In this document: positions 6,220-11,902 of the stretch, piece after piece
Numbering within the stretch: position 1 is the first letter of the stretch
Layout of the letters: every line of letters starts with the position of its first letter
Assembly (NCBI GenBank): GCA_964582985.1
Contig: CAZOUM010000073.1
Coordinates: 1 to 12,239, forward strand
Direction: 5' to 3'
Source of the DNA: CAZQYB01 sp964582985
GTDB lineage: Bacteria > Planctomycetota > Phycisphaerae > Sedimentisphaerales > Anaerobacaceae
Length of the DNA: 12,239 nucleotides
Notes under the pieces: model-generated
What the model was told of the DNA's origin: nothing
Seen by the model: the letters and a program-made list of their open reading frames with translations, nothing else
Databases searched by the model: none
Program-made: the position numbers and the translations under genes

Positions 6220-6783
6220 ATGATTAGAATCAAGCATGCCTTGGAGTTTACGCTCCTGCTCACCTGTCTGCTGGCCTTGGCTTCGTGTAGTGGCGATAAA
6301 GAAGAAACAGACGGGGCAATTATGGAAGCTAAAGCAGAACTGGAAAAGGTCAACGCGATTTTACAGACAACTCAAAGCGAGAGGGATCAATTAGTGGAGG
6401 ACTTGGCGCAGATTGCCGGTGAGCGGGATAAGGCCGAGTCGGGGCTTGCTGCCATTACTCCTTCCTTCCAGAGATTACAAAGTCAGGTCCCGCAGCTCAC
6501 CGCGCAGCGGGACCAGGCTCTCGCCCAAGCGAGAACTGCGCAAGCTACGGTCGAGTCGCTGACAACGCAATTGAGGGAAAAAGAAAAGGAACTTCGGGAA
6601 TACCAGCAATGGGGCGATGAGCTCCTGGCCACCATAAAGGCGCTTGAAGAGCAGTTGGAACAGGCCACTCAACAAGTTCCTGAAGAGACATCCGAAGAAT
6701 CCGGCGAACAGGCCACCGAAGAAACATCCGAAGAATCCGGCGAGCAGGCCGGTGAAGAAGCGGACACTGAGGAAAGTGGTTGA
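6220..6783 (+). CDS. coiled-coil lipoprotein with acidic repeated C-terminal tail
   Basis: The open frame runs upstream to 6079, but the real start is ATG 6220: it has AAGGAG (6207-6212) 7 nt before it and gives a proper lipoprotein signal. That signal is MIRIKHALEF, a hydrophobic stretch, then the lipobox LASC with the lipidated cysteine at residue 23. Residues about 30-150 are heptad-rich coiled coil with many Glu, Gln and Arg and almost no aromatics (for example SERDQLVEDLAQIAGERDKAE). The tail (155-187) is almost entirely Glu, Ser, Gly, Thr and Ala and contains two near-identical 12-residue repeats, EETSEESGEQA plus T or G. The protein should sit on a membrane facing the periplasm and act as a spacer or scaffold; no enzymatic domain is seen. 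It is divergent from tetR, so shared control is possible. It ends 24 nt from the convergent radical SAM gene. Confidence 0.75.
   Translation: MIRIKHALEFTLLLTCLLALASCSGDKEETDGAIMEAKAELEKVNAILQTTQSERDQLVEDLAQIAGERDKAESGLAAITPSFQRLQSQVPQLTAQRDQALAQARTAQATVESLTTQLREKEKELREYQQWGDELLATIKALEEQLEQATQQVPEETSEESGEQATEETSEESGEQAGEEADTEESG
6682..6753 (+). repeat. 36-bp tandem duplication encoding the acidic tail
   Basis: Two 36-nt units (6682-6717 and 6718-6753) differ at only a few positions and encode 12-residue repeats beginning EETSEESGEQA. A decayed third partial copy follows (EEADTEESG). The frame is kept, so copy number can change without breaking the gene. Confidence 0.8.
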
Positions 6784-6807
6784 GCTGGTTCAGGCCCTAT
6801 TATTGAA

Positions 6808-7746
6808 TCATAGAAGGACGTTTAAGTCCTTTTCGATTGCGTATTTACGCACGGATTCAGATTCTTCTATGGTCGGTCGGCGGTTTATTTTCGTGTGCGA
6901 AGAGGCCTTATAGCAAGGACGATACTGGTCCATTATGTTGATGGCTGTTTTGCCGCTAATTTCCTCGGCTAAAAAGTTTATAATCTCAAAGCTTCCCGCC
7001 ATTTGATTCGGCAGGACCAAATGTCTTACCAAAAGCCCGCGCGTCGCCACTCCATTTTCTGTTTGAAGGTCGCCAACTTGGCGATGCATCTCCTTGACCG
7101 CCTCACGGTTTATCTGCGGATAATCCGGCGCGTGGGAAAGCTCCTGGGCAACCGCCGATTTCGAGTACTTCATATCCGGCATATAAATATCGATGAATCC
7201 TTCGAGCAGCTTCAGTATTTCCACAGAATCATAGCCGCCCGTGTTATAAACTGTAGGCAGCGCAAGTCCATCCTTTCTTGCCAATTCGATAGCTGCCATA
7301 ATAGCTGGGATAACATGCGTGGGGGTGACGAAATTAATATTGTTGCAGCCATACTTTTGCAGCTCGAGCATCGATTGCGCCAGCCACTCAATTGTCACCT
7401 GCTGTCCGTGACGATGATGGCTGATATCGAAGTTCTGACAAAATACACAGCCCAGGTTACAGCCGGCAAAGAATATAGTGCCCGACCCGCCCCGGCCGAC
7501 AAGCTCTTTCTCCTCGCCGAAGTGAGGTCCAACCGAGCTGACCACCGGCGTATCGCCGACTCCGCAAAAGCCTATCTCCCCTTTGCTGCGGTAAACTTTG
7601 CACTGGTGCGGGCAGAGTGTGCACGGATTCATACGTTCCCACAACTGCTGAACGCACTTACTAAGTGAGCCGGTATCGATTGGCGAGCGTGCCATAATCG
7701 AATTTCGTATCAAAGCAACTCCTGACCGTACCGTCTTATCAGACAA
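6808..7746 (-). CDS. radical SAM protein of the PflX/PflA-like group
   Basis: The protein has the radical SAM cluster motif C-x3-C-x2-C as FFAGCNLGCVFCQN (C96, C100, C103), then NINFVTPTHVIPAI, VYNTGGYDSVE, DIYMPDMKYS, and a C-terminal GLLVRHLVLPNQMAG and NIMDQYRPC. It carries an N-terminal cysteine-rich motif, CTLCPHQCKVYRSKGEIGFC (C42, C45, C49, C61). This combination marks the PflX-type relatives of pyruvate formate-lyase activase; the target is unknown and no formate-lyase gene is in view. The 312-residue length is normal. The first candidate start, TTG 7746, overlaps the end of the sixA frame by 8 nt with GGAG 4 nt upstream. TTG 7713 (AGGAG 5 nt upstream) and ATG 7695 are alternatives, so the start is uncertain. 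It is second in the sixA transcript. Confidence 0.85.
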   Translation of the reverse strand: MSDKTVRSGVALIRNSIMARSPIDTGSLSKCVQQLWERMNPCTLCPHQCKVYRSKGEIGFCGVGDTPVVSSVGPHFGEEKELVGRGGSGTIFFAGCNLGCVFCQNFDISHHRHGQQVTIEWLAQSMLELQKYGCNNINFVTPTHVIPAIMAAIELARKDGLALPTVYNTGGYDSVEILKLLEGFIDIYMPDMKYSKSAVAQELSHAPDYPQINREAVKEMHRQVGDLQTENGVATRGLLVRHLVLPNQMAGSFEIINFLAEEISGKTAINIMDQYRPCYKASSHTKINRRPTIEESESVRKYAIEKDLNVLL

Positions 7747-8203
7747 GAAGCTCCGGTGTCACCATCCATTCAATTTGCCACGGATGGCCTTCGGACCAAC
7801 TCAGGCATGCGACGCCCGCGTTCTTGAATACCATCGGGTCGGCCGCTGCCGAGCCGGTTAACAGTAGTGATGCCAGCCAGCTTAGAAAAGGCAGATGTCC
7901 CACAATCATAATATCCTAGTCAGTTGAGATAAGTTCGTCTCTTAACACGGTGACATCGCCATTCGGCCCAAGGCCATCGTGCATAATTATGCCTCCTCTC
8001 GTTTTTATGACATTGGCCAAATCCCCGGCCGTCTGCGCCGCCCGTTTCTTGCCGCTGTGCCACAAATAATCGACAGCCAGATTCAAGGGCTTGATGAACG
8101 CCGCTACTTTCTGTATCTCCCGATGACCTTCCTCGGTCAAAGGACGCTCCGGGTCCGCTTGTTCTGAAGTCGCTTTCGCATGTTGAACGAGGTATAGTTT
8201 CAT
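7739..8203 (-). pseudogene. sixA: sixA-type phosphohistidine phosphatase interrupted by an in-frame TAG
   Basis: SixA proteins are small histidine-phosphatase-fold enzymes that remove phosphate from phosphohistidine. The N-terminal part (95 codons) shows MKLYLVQHAKA, with QHA in place of the usual RHG, plus ERPLTEEGHREIQKVAAFI and WHSGKKRAAQTA. A TAG at 7916-7918 then stops the frame. After it the same frame continues for 58 codons with unmistakable SixA sequence: DIMIVGHLPFLSWLASLLL, VFKNAGVACLSW, WQIEWMVTPELLV and a TGA at 7739-7741. The conserved second-half histidine (VGH) lies beyond the TAG, so the 95-residue product should be inactive. CAG to TAG is the simplest change. The start is firm: GGAGG (8211-8215) is 7 nt before ATG 8203. 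Recent mutation, sequencing error or readthrough are all possible; the otherwise intact frame argues for a very recent event. Confidence 0.85.
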
Positions 8204-8239
8204 TTTCTAACCTCCTTTCAACAATATTTGTATCGTACT

Positions 8240-8268
8240 ATTATAGCAATAACCATCTCTTTAGCCAA
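8240..8268 (-). promoter_or_regulatory. sigma-70-type promoter for the sixA-radical SAM operon
   Basis: On the minus strand TTGGCT (8268-8263) and consensus TATAAT (8245-8240) are 17 bp apart. The -10 box is 36 bp before ATG 8203. Confidence 0.65.
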
Positions 8269-8312
8269 CCTGTTAAATTCTACGTTTCGCCTTCGGTCCC
8301 AACAACGGTTAG

Positions 8313-8356
8313 CCCCGCCACCTGTGGGCGGGGGTGCCCTAAAGGGGCTCGCCCCT
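8313..8356. repeat. pair of GC-rich hairpins (REP-like)
   Basis: CCCCGCC (8313-8319) pairs with GGCGGGG (8327-8333) around 7 nt. Close by, AGGGGC (8343-8348) pairs with GCCCCT (8351-8356) around 2 nt. They lie in the gene-free stretch between the divergent sixA and YwgA-like genes and resemble REP-type palindromes. The CCCCGCC and AGGGGC words also occur in the palindrome inside apbE. Confidence 0.5.
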
Positions 8357-8380
8357 ACCTGATTGGGGGGCTTATCCCGT

Positions 8381-8422
8381 GTCTTTGGTCTTGCGTCTTT
8401 GGTCTTGTGTCTTGAGTCTTGA
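8381..8422. repeat. six tandem heptamers of the GTCTTKN type
   Basis: Six 7-nt units follow one another without a gap: GTCTTTG, GTCTTGC, GTCTTTG, GTCTTGT, GTCTTGA, GTCTTGA. The period of 7 rules out a coding explanation. Confidence 0.85.
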
Positions 8423-8454
8423 CGCCAATTTTTGATTTTTCCACTGTTTTTTTT

Positions 8455-8531
8455 CTTTTTCCCTTTTTCCTTTTGCCTTTTCCCTTCTGCCTTCTCCCTT
8501 TTCCCTTCTCCCTTTTTCCTTTTGCTTTTTC
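8455..8531. repeat. eleven tandem heptamers of the CCTTYTN type (polypyrimidine tract)
   Basis: Nine contiguous CCTTYTN units (8462-8524) begin CCTTTTT, CCTTTTG, CCTTTTC, CCTTCTG, CCTTCTC, and are flanked on both sides by a CTTTTTC variant (8455-8461 and 8525-8531). The T/C-rich strand bias continues to about 8555 with decaying periodicity. Confidence 0.8.
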
Positions 8532-8555
8532 CCTCCCTTTCTGTTATTCTCTCTC

Positions 8556-8640
8556 CCTAAATACTGACAACTGGCAACTAGTTTACAATCAACATTTGAC
8601 CGGCCGGGAACGGCTAAATACTAACGACTATCGACTAAAT
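8556..8640. repeat. two clusters of tandem ACTNNNN heptamers
   Basis: Cluster 1 (8556-8583) reads CCTAAAT, ACTGACA, ACTGGCA, ACTAGTT. Cluster 2 (8613-8640) reads GCTAAAT, ACTAACG, ACTATCG, ACTAAAT. They are separated by 29 bp. CTAAATACTAACGACTA (8614-8630) recurs exactly at 11840-11856. With the two arrays before it, most of 8381-8640 has a 7-nt period; I see no gene in 8269-8680. Confidence 0.75.
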
Positions 8641-8686
8641 GTTTGGCGGGAATTGCGGAGTTGGGTATCGTTAGCCACAGATTCCA

Positions 8687-8748
8687 CAACAAAAATGTTA
8701 TTTGTTTATAAGTTTTTGTTGACAAATGAGTTGCCATGATGCTATAAT
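8687..8748 (+). promoter_or_regulatory. consensus sigma-70 promoter with an inverted repeat over the -35 box
   Basis: TTGACA (8719-8724) and TATAAT (8743-8748) are both perfect consensus, spaced 18 bp. A perfect 9-bp inverted repeat, CAACAAAAA (8687-8695) and TTTTTGTTG (8713-8721), runs into the -35 box and could be an operator. Transcription would start near 8755 and read through a roughly 235-nt leader into the YwgA-like/HD gene pair. Confidence 0.75.
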
Positions 8749-8767
8749 ATTTGATAAGCGTCGGACG

Positions 8768-8958
8768 ATGGAAGAGATTGATCTTGTCCGAGTATCACGC
8801 TAAAAGAAGGCTTTACCCAAAGAAAAGAACGACATTACCTTATCGATTTGGCACATTTATTGGGTTAGCTGTCAAAATTGCTTGACGAAGCTTATTGTGA
8901 GTTGATATTGGAAGCTTTGACTGAAGCTCTGAAAGGCCAACTGCCGATAGAAACTTAG
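8768..8958 (+). pseudogene. leader region with a short ORF and a TAG-split reading frame, possible gene remnant
   Basis: The leader of the YwgA-like/HD operon holds two things. An 11-codon frame, MEEIDLVRVSR then TAA, starts at ATG 8768 without a convincing ribosome site. A second frame is open over 8782-8865 (ending RKERHYLIDLAHLLG), meets TAG at 8866-8868, and continues in the same frame over 8869-8955 (LSKLLDEAYCELILEALTEA) to TAG 8956. The residues look like normal amphipathic protein, but there is no ATG/GTG start, so a decayed small gene is the simplest reading. I do not recognise the family. Confidence 0.3.
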
Positions 8959-8989
8959 CAGTACTAATTACTTAGGGAAGACGGGGATT

Positions 8990-9496
8990 ATGAAAGATTA
9001 CTGGCTTGCCAAGCTGATTAGTTCCGTTACAGAGGTGGATTCGAGAAAGCGGCTTCAGAAATCGATTTATCTTCTCCAACGCGCAGGCTGTCCATTACAC
9101 CTCAATTACATTCTTCATTATTATGGCCCGTATTCCTTCGAGCTGGCGGGTTTAATAGACCAGCTTAAAGGTGCTGACATAATTGATGAGTCACCCGAGC
9201 AAACAGGTTTTGGCGGCGTCCGGTACAGGTCAAAAATAAGCCAGAAGGGGAAAAGCGTACTCGCAAACTTTGAAAAAAGTGAAACTGGCAAGGAGGTGTA
9301 TGGACAGATAGAGCCGTTTATTTCCTACTTTCTGGACCTGAATGAAGAAGACCCCTGGGTTTTAGAACTTGCTGCAACTGTCGCATATTTTAATGAAGGC
9401 AATTGGACAGAAGCGCAAAAGCAAACAGCGACATTTAAGAAACTTTCACAAAATGACAAGAATCTAAAAAAAGCTTTTGCCCTTGCCTCAGCTTGA
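8990..9496 (+). CDS. YwgA/Panacea-like small protein paired with an HD phosphohydrolase
   Basis: A 168-residue soluble protein. Residues 17-55, DSRKRLQKSIYLLQRAG followed by ILHYYGPYSFELAGLIDQL, carry the K-LQK-hydrophobic-YLLQ and HYYGPYS-EL patterns seen in YwgA-like proteins and, more loosely, in SocA/Panacea-type (DUF4065) proteins. A GFGGVRYRSKISQKGKSVL block follows, then a helical C-terminus (WVLELAATVAYFNEGNWTEAQKQT). The assignment is by pattern memory. The Panacea group is known as antitoxins, while YwgA has no settled function; in Bacillus subtilis ywgA lies near ywfO, an HD-domain gene, as I recall. Here too the next gene, 10 nt downstream, is an HD phosphohydrolase. The start at 8990 has a G-rich but imperfect ribosome site (GACGGGGATT). 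Strong promoter upstream. Confidence 0.65.
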   Translation: MKDYWLAKLISSVTEVDSRKRLQKSIYLLQRAGCPLHLNYILHYYGPYSFELAGLIDQLKGADIIDESPEQTGFGGVRYRSKISQKGKSVLANFEKSETGKEVYGQIEPFISYFLDLNEEDPWVLELAATVAYFNEGNWTEAQKQTATFKKLSQNDKNLKKAFALASA

Positions 9497-9506
9497 CGGG
9501 GGTTGT

Positions 9507-10877
9507 ATGGCCCAAAAGTTATTCCGCGACCCGCTTTATGATTACATTGCAATTGACCTTGATAAACACGCATGGTTACTTGATTTGATAAATTGTCCTG
9601 AACTGCAGCGGCTTAGATATATAAACCAGCTTGGCCTGAGCCAGTTTACATATCCGGGTGCAAGCCATTCGAGATTTTCACATAGTCTCGGCGTGTTTCA
9701 CGTTATGACTCAATGTTTGGAATATCTTGAAAAAGATTATATGAACGACTTTGGTCCTGGTGATAAAGACGCTCTACTTGCTGCAGCTTTGTTGCACGAC
9801 ATAGGCCACGGGTCATTTTCTCACGCCACCGAAAGTTTTTTTGGCAAACATGAAGTAAGAAGCGTAGAAATAATTAACAGTACGGAATCAGCCGTTAATA
9901 AAGTTCTACGAGAAGAAGTAGATAAAAACCTGCCTGCTAAAGTTGCCGCATTAATCGCGAAGAAATCATTAAAAGGTTTTCCTGATATACTTTTTTGGCA
10001 GAAGTCATTAATTTCAAGCCAGTTGGATATGGACCGTTTGGATTATTTAAGGCGGGACTCTTTATGTTCAGGAGCAGAATATGGGAACTTCGACTGGTTC
10101 AGAATCATTCATACCATGCAACTGAAAGAAAAAGTAATCAAGGGGCAACAAAAAGGTACTTTTGTTGTTTGGCCTGACAAGTCGAAATTTGCCCTCGAAG
10201 AGTACATATTCTCACGATTTTATATGTATCAAAGTGTTTATTATCATCATACAACAAGAGGTTTTGAAGGCCTTCTTAAAAAAATTTTACAATGCGCACG
10301 GGATATTGCGAAGAATAACAAGAGCTTTACCAAAGCACTCTTGCCACCAATGAAAATGCTTTTAGGTGGAAAAGAAGACAAAGATCTCACAAAATTTCAG
10401 AAGTTAACTGACCACATTCTACTTGCACAAATTACAATATGGCAAAACAATAAAAATAAAACACTAAGTGATTTATCTGAGCGTCTTTTACTGCGCAAGG
10501 GAATAGGCTGGACAGAAATTATTGCAGGCACACCGTTCGAAATGGCAACCAAAATGGGAAAAGTCCGAAAATACTTACAGAGCCAAGGTAAAGACCATAA
10601 TTATTACTTTATCGAGGATAGTACCGGGATACCACCATATAAACCTTACAGTTCAGCCTCTGCGGGAGAGGAGCAAACCTCTGTGAATTCAATAATGCTC
10701 TTCGACCCCCAATGGTCTGAAACGGGTTTTTGTGAGATTACTGAAGTGTCAGGATTGAAAAGACTTCAGGCTATAACAAAAGATCAATCTTCCATATTAC
10801 GATATTATTTCCCCAAAGAACACAAAGGGCAGATAAAGAAAATGCTCAGCCAAAACTCTACTTCCACAGCCGGGTAG
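9507..10877 (+). CDS. HD-domain phosphohydrolase, SAMHD1/YwfO-like (probable dNTP triphosphohydrolase)
   Basis: The 456-residue product matches HD phosphohydrolases related to SAMHD1, which cleave dNTPs to nucleoside and triphosphate. Motifs in order: FRDPLYDYIAID (6-17), ELQRLRYINQLGLSQFTYPGA (32-52), SRFSHSLGV (H59), LLHDIGHGSFSHA with the HD pair H97-D98 and following H101 and H106, and SQLDMDRLDYLRRDS with the third metal-binding aspartate region (D174-D179). SRFYMYQSVYYHHTTRG (236-252) is also typical. All expected metal ligands are present, so it should be active. I use ATG 9507, preceded by GGGGGT, rather than the earlier in-frame ATG 9477, which lies inside the upstream gene. The C-terminal third (330-456) is less conserved and may bind regulators. 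It forms an operon with the YwgA-like gene, 10 nt upstream. Confidence 0.88.
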   Translation: MAQKLFRDPLYDYIAIDLDKHAWLLDLINCPELQRLRYINQLGLSQFTYPGASHSRFSHSLGVFHVMTQCLEYLEKDYMNDFGPGDKDALLAAALLHDIGHGSFSHATESFFGKHEVRSVEIINSTESAVNKVLREEVDKNLPAKVAALIAKKSLKGFPDILFWQKSLISSQLDMDRLDYLRRDSLCSGAEYGNFDWFRIIHTMQLKEKVIKGQQKGTFVVWPDKSKFALEEYIFSRFYMYQSVYYHHTTRGFEGLLKKILQCARDIAKNNKSFTKALLPPMKMLLGGKEDKDLTKFQKLTDHILLAQITIWQNNKNKTLSDLSERLLLRKGIGWTEIIAGTPFEMATKMGKVRKYLQSQGKDHNYYFIEDSTGIPPYKPYSSASAGEEQTSVNSIMLFDPQWSETGFCEITEVSGLKRLQAITKDQSSILRYYFPKEHKGQIKKMLSQNSTSTAG

Positions 10878-10878
10878 G

Positions 10879-10929
10879 GTGTGCAACTTGTGCCTCAGGT
10901 ACTTGTCGCTCAGGGACTTGTTTGCACAC
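10879..10929. repeat. inverted repeat enclosing 15-nt tandem repeats
   Basis: GTGTGCAA (10879-10886) and TTGCACAC (10922-10929) form an 8-bp inverted repeat. Inside are direct copies ACTTGTGCCTCAGGT (10886-10900) and ACTTGTCGCTCAGGG (10901-10915), followed by a third ACTTGT. It begins 2 nt after the HD gene stop. It could act as a weak transcript end, but no U-tract follows. Confidence 0.5.
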
Positions 10930-10971
10930 GCGGGAAAATCAATGTTCCCTTGTCCTTCAGTCGGACACACG

Positions 10972-11035
10972 GCCTTACGCGCAAAGTGGCCGCGCGGCGC
11001 GCCGTCACTTTGTCGCTTGAATAGTCTTGTTCGGC
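10972..11035 (-). other. attC-like recombination site (integron cassette), degenerate
   Basis: Read on the minus strand, just after the stop of the 11039-11728 gene: GCCGAAC (11035-11029, near RYYYAAC), then AAGACTATTCAA. Next comes a long hairpin, GCG-A-CAAAGTG pairing with CACTTTG-CGC with one unpaired A, around a GC-rich loop. The block closes with GTAAGGC (10978-10972), one base from the GTTAGGC core. The length (64 bp), TTCAAGCG wording, extrahelical base and position at the 3' end of a gene all fit attC. Both core sites deviate by one base, and the right-hand spacer is too short. Confidence 0.45.
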
Positions 11036-11038
11036 AGT

Positions 11039-11728
11039 CTAATCAATCTCAAGTCGCCAGCTCCGATCTAAATGGCTTCCGGTCAATTCAACAACTCCAT
11101 TCGTAGTGACAACAATCTTGATTGTCGGATTTCCCGCGAGCGGGTTGAAATGTGCTTCAGCACTTTTCTTGTCGTCTGAGACTTTGCCCGGTCCCCCGGC
11201 GAACGCGTGATGATCGCTGGACCCTCCGAATGAGACTATGCTCATATCTCCCTCGATCACTTTTGCATTGAAGGTATATCCATCCACACGGCTGTTGTTG
11301 GACGGCTTGAACTGCACAATAGCTTCGTAACCTGAATTCGTTTTCTTGATTTCCTTAGCAAGCGGCACGAGTGTAGGAGGACCGTACATCTGCTTTGTTT
11401 GTTCTACTTGCTTCTGTAGTTCCCCGATCCGCTTGGCCTGTTCAGCGTCCCTTTCCTGAAGCTTGACGACATAGTCAGCCAGCTTCCGAAGGGACTGTGC
11501 TTCGTCTCCGGTGTACTTCTGAATAGCAATCGTGCGAAATGGTGTCAGAAGTGTCTCAAGACGTTGGATCTCGGCCGTCTTGTCAGTAACCTCCCCTTCC
11601 AGTTTTTTGTTCTCACTCTTGAGCTGAGAACGCTGGTGACCGACTGTAATCAGTGCTGCCACTATAAGGCCAATCGCGGAGACGATAGCAACCTGAACGC
11701 TTGCCTTCTGATAGAACCTCTGCGTCAT
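11039..11728 (-). CDS. membrane-anchored coiled-coil protein of unknown function (possible integron cassette gene)
   Basis: I do not recognise a family. The 229-residue product starts MTQRFYQKASVQ, then one membrane helix (about 11-31, VAIVSAIGLIVAALITVG), a Lys/Glu-rich coiled coil (about 33-65 and 85-115), and a C-terminal domain of about 110 residues. That domain looks beta-rich and soluble (SGYEAIVQFKPSNNSRVDGYTFNAKV; VVTTNGVVELTGSH). This suggests an inner-membrane anchor holding an extracytoplasmic sensor or binding domain. The frame extends to a TTG further upstream, but ATG 11728 is chosen because GGAG (11739-11736) lies 7 nt before it. The gene has no clear promoter. It is flanked downstream by an attC-like site and upstream by GTTAGGC, and is convergent to the HD gene, which together suggest acquisition as a cassette. 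Confidence 0.7.
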   Translation of the reverse strand: MTQRFYQKASVQVAIVSAIGLIVAALITVGHQRSQLKSENKKLEGEVTDKTAEIQRLETLLTPFRTIAIQKYTGDEAQSLRKLADYVVKLQERDAEQAKRIGELQKQVEQTKQMYGPPTLVPLAKEIKKTNSGYEAIVQFKPSNNSRVDGYTFNAKVIEGDMSIVSFGGSSDHHAFAGGPGKVSDDKKSAEAHFNPLAGNPTIKIVVTTNGVVELTGSHLDRSWRLEID

Positions 11729-11768
11729 GTCATATCTCCATGTCGAACATAATAATATACAACATTTA

Positions 11769-11801
11769 TCCGCCACTCATTTGGCGGACTTTCCGCCTAA
11801 C
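11769..11801 (-). promoter_or_regulatory. mutually exclusive hairpins with a GTTAGGC core upstream of the coiled-coil gene
   Basis: The arm TGGCGGA (11782-11788) can pair either with TCCGCCA (11769-11775, 6-nt loop) or, as GGCGGA (11783-11788), with TCCGCC (11792-11797, 3-nt loop). On the minus strand the segment begins GTTAGGC (11801-11795), a perfect integron core sequence. It lies 41-73 nt before ATG 11728, in the position of a cassette junction or a leader switch. Confidence 0.45.
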
Positions 11802-11824
11802 AATTTAGTCTACCGGAAATAAAA

Positions 11825-11859
11825 ACTAAATACTATTCACTAAATACTAACGACTAAAA
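11825..11859. repeat. five tandem ACTNNNN heptamers
   Basis: ACTAAAT, ACTATTC, ACTAAAT, ACTAACG, ACTAAAA run without a gap. The 17-mer CTAAATACTAACGACTA (11840-11856) is identical to 8614-8630, 3.2 kb away, so this is a dispersed repeat type. Confidence 0.8.
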
Positions 11860-11874
11860 AACTCCACACCACTT

Positions 11875-11902
11875 CCCATAAATTCCCATATACCCCATTC
11901 CC
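11875..11902 (-). other. potential G-quadruplex tract on the minus strand
   Basis: Four G-runs on the minus strand, separated by 3, 5 and 7 nt (plus strand C3-N7-C3-N5-C4-N3-C3), fit the usual G3+N1-7 pattern. Short runs and long loops make it a modest candidate. Confidence 0.35.

Noticed and set aside
7003..7668. 221-codon plus-strand frame
   Set aside because: Antisense shadow of the radical SAM gene, which has clear cysteine motifs and family sequence on the other strand.
7916..7918. TAG as a sense codon (stop recoding) in this genome
   Set aside because: Other clear genes here (apbE, the DUF72 gene, the HD gene, the coiled-coil gene) end at TAG at their natural family length.
8381..8640. 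CRISPR array
   Set aside because: The repeats are contiguous 7-nt units without spacers, and no cas gene is nearby.
8419..8739. 106-codon plus-strand frame rich in Phe, Leu and Pro
   Set aside because: It is the translation of the CCTTYTN and ACTNNNN heptamer arrays; no ribosome site, no family resemblance, and period 7 is not coding.
9477..9506. HD gene start at ATG 9477
   Set aside because: It lies inside the upstream gene and adds ten residues unlike the family; ATG 9507 follows a G-rich ribosome site and begins with normal family sequence.
10901..11040. tRNA or other structured RNA gene in the hairpin-rich stretch after the HD gene
   Set aside because: No cloverleaf, no T-loop sequence; the pairing fits an attC-like site better.
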